This document shows positions 7,990 through 10,013 of a DNA stretch of 10,013 nt, piece by piece. The notes beneath the pieces are model-generated. The model saw nothing but the letters and a program-made list of their open reading frames with translations. It searched no databases and had not been told where the DNA came from. The stretch is from Pseudomonadota bacterium (lineage in GTDB: Bacteria > Pseudomonadota > Gammaproteobacteria > Acidiferrobacterales > UBA6901), in NCBI GenBank assembly GCA_021785795.1, contig JAJYEK010000125.1, positions 1-10,013 on the forward strand. The letters run 5' to 3'. The number at the start of each line of letters is the position of its first letter. The stretch's first letter is position 1. The translations under genes and the position numbers were made by a program.

Positions 7990-8790
7990 GTGGATCCGGA
8001 TCTGACTTTTCTCCAGCGCCTGGTGCGCGAGATTGCGCGCTCGGAACTTCTTCCGCGCTTTGCCGGCGTACGCCGGCGGACCAAGAGCGATGGCAGCACT
8101 GTAACCGAAGCCGACCTGGTAATGCAGGACCGGCTGCAGGAAGCGCTTGCCAGACACTGGCCGGACATCGACTTTTTCAGCGAAGAAATGACCGGAACAG
8201 AACACCAGCGGTTGATAGGTAAGCGAGATCGCGCCCTGTGGTGTCTGGATCCGCTGGATGGAACCAGCAACTACGCCTGCGGGCTTCCGTTTTTTTCCGT
8301 GTCGCTGGCATTGCTGGTGGATGACAGTCCGTACATGGCGGTCGTATATGACCCGTCGCGCGACGAGTGCTTCAGCGCGGCGCGCGGCGCCGGTGCCTGG
8401 CTCAACGGGGTTGCCATGGGCGGGCAATCCTCGTTGCCGACCCCCATGAGCCGTTGTATAGCCGTTGTCGACTTCAAGCGACTGGCAGGACGGCTGGCGG
8501 CGGAGCTTGGATCGCATCCACCTTACGGATCGCAGCGCAATTTCGGATCGAGTGCCCTGGAGTGGTGCTGGCTTGCGCATCGGCGTTTTCATCTCTATCT
8601 GCATGGTGGCCAGAAGCTGTGGGACTACGCGGCTGGCAGCCTCGTGTTCGAGGAGGCTGGGGGTTGTTTTTCGACGCTCGATGGGGAACCGGTTTTTGCA
8701 TTGACTGCCGAGGCTCGCTCGGTGGTCGCGGCGCAGGATGTCGCGCTGTTCGAGGCCTGGTCGAAGTGGTTGGCTCAGGCTGGTCGGTGA
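7990..8790 (+). CDS. Inositol monophosphatase family phosphatase
   Basis: This is a Mg2+-dependent phosphatase of the IMPase superfamily (SuhB, HisN and CysQ relatives) acting on a small phosphorylated metabolite in the cytosol. From the chosen start, signature elements are the early KSDGSTVTEAD, the metal-binding Glu in FFSEEM (E65), the motif CLDPLDGTSNYACGLPF (D87 and D90), and KLWDYAAGSLVFEEAGG near the C-terminus (D212). All four metal-binding acidic residues are therefore present. The 267 residues match the family's usual length. The start is uncertain. GTG at 7990 has a weak AGG 9 bases upstream and avoids overlap. GTG at 7951 would add 13 residues, overlap the upstream gene by 29 bases and have no SD. 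The substrate cannot be decided: the SNYACGLPF context is closer to SuhB/IMPase than to HisN. It is the last gene of the operon, 10 bases after its neighbour. Confidence 0.9.
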   Translation: MDPDLTFLQRLVREIARSELLPRFAGVRRRTKSDGSTVTEADLVMQDRLQEALARHWPDIDFFSEEMTGTEHQRLIGKRDRALWCLDPLDGTSNYACGLPFFSVSLALLVDDSPYMAVVYDPSRDECFSAARGAGAWLNGVAMGGQSSLPTPMSRCIAVVDFKRLAGRLAAELGSHPPYGSQRNFGSSALEWCWLAHRRFHLYLHGGQKLWDYAAGSLVFEEAGGCFSTLDGEPVFALTAEARSVVAAQDVALFEAWSKWLAQAGR

Positions 8791-8824
8791 CCTGCATTCA
8801 TTTTAGATCCGTTCCGACCACAAA

Positions 8825-8908
8825 TTCCGGCGCGCGGTATGGCAGCAATTGGTGCTGCAGGCAGTGGCTGGTTAGGGTGAACGAGGAGGGCCCTGTTTCC
8901 GGCGCGCG
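8825..8908. repeat. 12-base direct repeat TTCCGGCGCGCG (two copies)
   Basis: TTCCGGCGCGCG occurs at 8825-8836 and again at 8897-8908. A shorter relative, GGCGCGCGTC, appears at 8901-8910 and at 9345-9354. The copies are exact, but in GC-rich intergenic DNA a repeat this short could be coincidental. No function is known. Confidence 0.4.
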
Positions 8909-9034
8909 TCCGCGTACGGTCCCCGGCCGAACCTGATCCGCTCGACGGGATCTGTTTGGCGCTTTGTTTAGTTTGAGCCTTTGCCTGGGCGGAATGACTA
9001 CACGGCGCTCATATATATATTTTCTGAATATGGG

Positions 9035-9040
9035 TATAAA
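9035..9040 (+). promoter_or_regulatory. Possible -10 box (TATAAA) in an AT-rich patch
   Basis: TATAAA matches the sigma-70 -10 consensus at five of six bases and follows an alternating AT tract (9010-9020) in otherwise GC-rich DNA. No good -35 box lies at the proper distance (the sequence there is TATATA). If active, transcription would begin near 9047, just before a set of inverted repeats that ends in the terminator at 9181-9242. Confidence 0.3.
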
Positions 9041-9050
9041 CGTACTTGCA

Positions 9051-9115
9051 GGGCAGCTATTGCCCAAACTCAGGCGCTGAGGGAGAATACCGGGCCGATT
9101 TTTGACCTGAGTTTG
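9051..9115. repeat. Two abutting inverted repeats (hairpins)
   Basis: GGGCA and TGCCC (9051-9065) form a 5-bp stem with a 5-base loop. Directly adjoining is CAAACTCAGG (9065-9074) with CCTGAGTTTG (9106-9115), a perfect 10-bp stem enclosing 31 bases; position 9065 is shared, so one base pair must yield. Downstream, GCCGG/CCGGC and the alternative GAGCA/TGCTC around 9122-9150 are mutually exclusive stems. This density of pairing suggests a structured RNA or protein-binding palindromes, but no known family was recognised. Confidence 0.55.
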
Positions 9116-9180
9116 TGCATCGAGCAGCCGGCGGATGCTCCGGCGGCAATTTGTAAAGAAGCATCATACGAATTATAGCG

Positions 9181-9242
9181 ATCCCTTTGGCGGGCATGAG
9201 CCATGGCTGGCGTAGCCAAGTTCCAGCGCCAAGGGGATTTTT
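9181..9242 (+). terminator. Strong Rho-independent terminator with a branched loop
   Basis: ATCCCTTTGGCG (9181-9192) pairs with CGCCAAGGGGAT (9227-9238) over 12 bp with a single G-U wobble, followed by TTTTT (9238-9242). The 34-base loop can form its own hairpin, TGGCT/AGCCA (9204-9218), and contains the palindrome AGCCATGGCT. It lies 390 bases after the phosphatase stop and about 170 bases before tktA. It may therefore end a small transcript starting in the gap, end read-through from the upstream operon, or act as an attenuator in a long tktA leader. Confidence 0.85.
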
Positions 9243-9274
9243 GTTGTTACGGTTTATCTTGCGGTGACGGCCGC

Positions 9275-9294
9275 CTCCTGCGGGTGAGCAGGGG
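9275..9294 (+). other. Hairpin in the region upstream of tktA
   Basis: CTCCTGC (9275-9281) pairs with GCAGGGG (9288-9294) over 7 bp including one G-U pair, with loop GGGTGA. There is no T-run, so it is not a typical terminator. It is a possible leader structure or chance. Confidence 0.3.
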
Positions 9295-9411
9295 ATGATT
9301 CCATTTGAGTTCCGTTGCTAAGGGGAAAGCCGGGGGCGGCGTTTGGCGCGCGTCGAGACAATGTAACCGAATTAGAGTGCAAGAATTCATTTTTTGAAGA
9401 GGATTTAGCCC

Positions 9412-10013
9412 ATGTCAGCGAAACCCCAACAGGCATTACCCAGCCGCCGCGATCTGGCCAACGCCATCCGCGTCTTGTCGATGGACGCGGTGCAGAAGGC
9501 GAATTCCGGCCATCCCGGCGCACCCATGGGCATGGCCGATATTGCGGAGGTATTGTGGAATGATTTTCTGAAGCACAATCCAGCGAATCCGAAGTGGTTG
9601 GATCGCGACCGCTTTGTGTTATCCAACGGCCATGGGTCGATGCTGCTTTACAGCCTCCTGCACCTCAGCGGGTATGAACTGCCCATGGAAGAGATCAAGA
9701 ACTTCCGCCAGCTCCATTCCAAGACTCCGGGGCATCCGGAATACGGCTACACGCCAGGCGTGGAAACCACCACCGGTCCGCTCGGTCAGGGCATTACCAA
9801 CGCCGTGGGCATGGCGATCGCGGAAAGGCTGCTGGCAGGCCAGTTCAATCGCGATGGCCACGACATCGTCGACCATCACACGTATGTATTTCTCGGCGAC
9901 GGCTGCCTGATGGAGGGCATTTCTCACGAAGCCTGTTCGCTTGCCGGCACGCTCGGTTTGGGCAAGCTCATTGCATTCTACGACGACAACGGAATTTCCA
10001 TAGACGGTCATGT
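9412..10013 (+). CDS. tktA: Transketolase (3' end outside window)
   Basis: Transketolase moves two-carbon ketol units between sugar phosphates in the pentose phosphate pathway, and in the Calvin cycle of autotrophs. It uses thiamine diphosphate and a divalent metal in the cytosol. The first 200 residues follow E. coli TktA very closely after an N-terminus about 8 residues longer. Visible active-site elements are SGHPGAPMG (H34), [11 protein letters not shown] (H74), [22 protein letters not shown], and the cofactor motif from GDGCLMEG to FYDDN (ending at N193). The ATG at 9412 follows GAAGAGGA (9396-9403) at a good 8-base spacing. The remaining 460 or so residues, including the pyrimidine-binding domain, lie beyond the right edge. 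In many gammaproteobacteria gap and pgk follow, which cannot be seen here. The upstream region contains a terminator at 9181-9242 that may separate it from, or regulate, its transcription. Confidence 0.97.
   Translation, partial: MSAKPQQALPSRRDLANAIRVLSMDAVQKANSGHPGAPMGMADIAEVLWNDFLKHNPANPKWLDRDRFVLSNGHGSMLLYSLLHLSGYELPMEEIKNFRQLHSKTPGHPEYGYTPGVETTTGPLGQGITNAVGMAIAERLLAGQFNRDGHDIVDHHTYVFLGDGCLMEGISHEACSLAGTLGLGKLIAFYDDNGISIDGH

Larger units (their letters stand above)
8791..9411. other. 621-base gene-poor intergenic region upstream of tktA
   Basis: No convincing gene lies here. Contents from left to right: a 6-bp hairpin, GCAGCA/TGCTGC (8842-8858), without a T-run, about 50 bases after the phosphatase stop; a 12-base direct repeat; a short GATCC/GGATC inverted repeat (8935-8952); an AT-rich patch (9010-9040) ending in TATAAA; a block of inverted repeats (9051-9155); a strong terminator (9181-9242); and a further hairpin (9275-9294) before the tktA ribosome binding site. 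Longest open frame: TTG at 8981 to TAG at 9178 (65 codons), with no SD and codon use unlike its neighbours. I could not identify a good promoter directly upstream of tktA after the terminator. Confidence 0.6.

Noticed and set aside
7506..8604. Minus-strand frames of 254 and 213 codons opposite the redoxin/unknown/phosphatase operon.
   Set aside because: They overlap well-supported IMPase and thioredoxin-fold motifs on the plus strand and have biased, low-complexity composition.
9051..9150. Resemblance to a thiamine pyrophosphate riboswitch (CTGAG...AATACC...ACCTGA), attractive because transketolase uses this cofactor.
   Set aside because: The resemblance is limited to short pieces. The conserved pyrophosphate-side and pyrimidine-sensing segments (CTGAGA, ACCTGATC and the following GCGNAGGGA region) are not matched, and the local sequence is better explained by the perfect 10-bp inverted repeat. 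A covariance-model search would settle it.
9159..9180. TTGTAA followed 17 bases later by TATAGC (about 9151-9179), a possible promoter immediately before the terminator.
   Set aside because: Each box matches only four of six consensus bases, and transcription would start inside the terminator stem, which makes little sense.

Overview
The window looks like chromosomal DNA from a GC-rich gammaproteobacterium. The evidence is an E. coli-type transketolase, a gammaproteobacterial-type BioA, and a Pil-Chp (type IV pilus chemotaxis) operon end with chpA followed by chpC. A sulfur-oxidising or other Chromatiales-like lineage is possible, but that is a guess from overall flavour, not something the sequence proves. 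No mobile element, CRISPR array, tRNA or rRNA is visible.

Layout. (1) Positions 1-5291, + strand: the end of a Pil-Chp operon. It holds the C-terminal 1,430 or so residues of a very large ChpA/PilL hybrid histidine kinase (three HPt modules visible, then dimerisation, ATPase, CheW and receiver domains). A small, strongly diverged CheW-like protein follows, and then a ChpC-type CheW-like adaptor that overlaps it by 4 bases (ATGA). (2) Positions 5362-6711, - strand: bioA, standing alone and convergent with the chemotaxis operon. (3) Positions 7002-8790, + strand: a tight three-gene unit. It encodes a thioredoxin-fold protein with a CNHC motif, an unrecognised 135-residue protein, and an inositol-monophosphatase-family phosphatase. 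(4) Positions 8791-9411: a 621-base gap without a convincing gene. It carries inverted repeats, an AT-rich patch with a TATAAA box, and one very strong Rho-independent terminator. (5) Position 9412 to the right edge: the first 200 codons of transketolase.

How the parts work together. In the Pil-Chp system, a membrane receptor controls autophosphorylation of ChpA through CheW-type adaptors. Phosphate then reaches response regulators that bias pilus extension and retraction. The two small genes behind chpA fit as extra or accessory adaptors. bioA, the redox/phosphatase unit and transketolase look like unrelated housekeeping transcription units.

No previously undescribed multi-gene system is evident. 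The items most worth a second look are the structured leader or small-RNA candidate upstream of tktA, the 135-residue protein of unknown function with its phosphatase and redoxin neighbours, and the diverged CheW-like protein between chpA and chpC.
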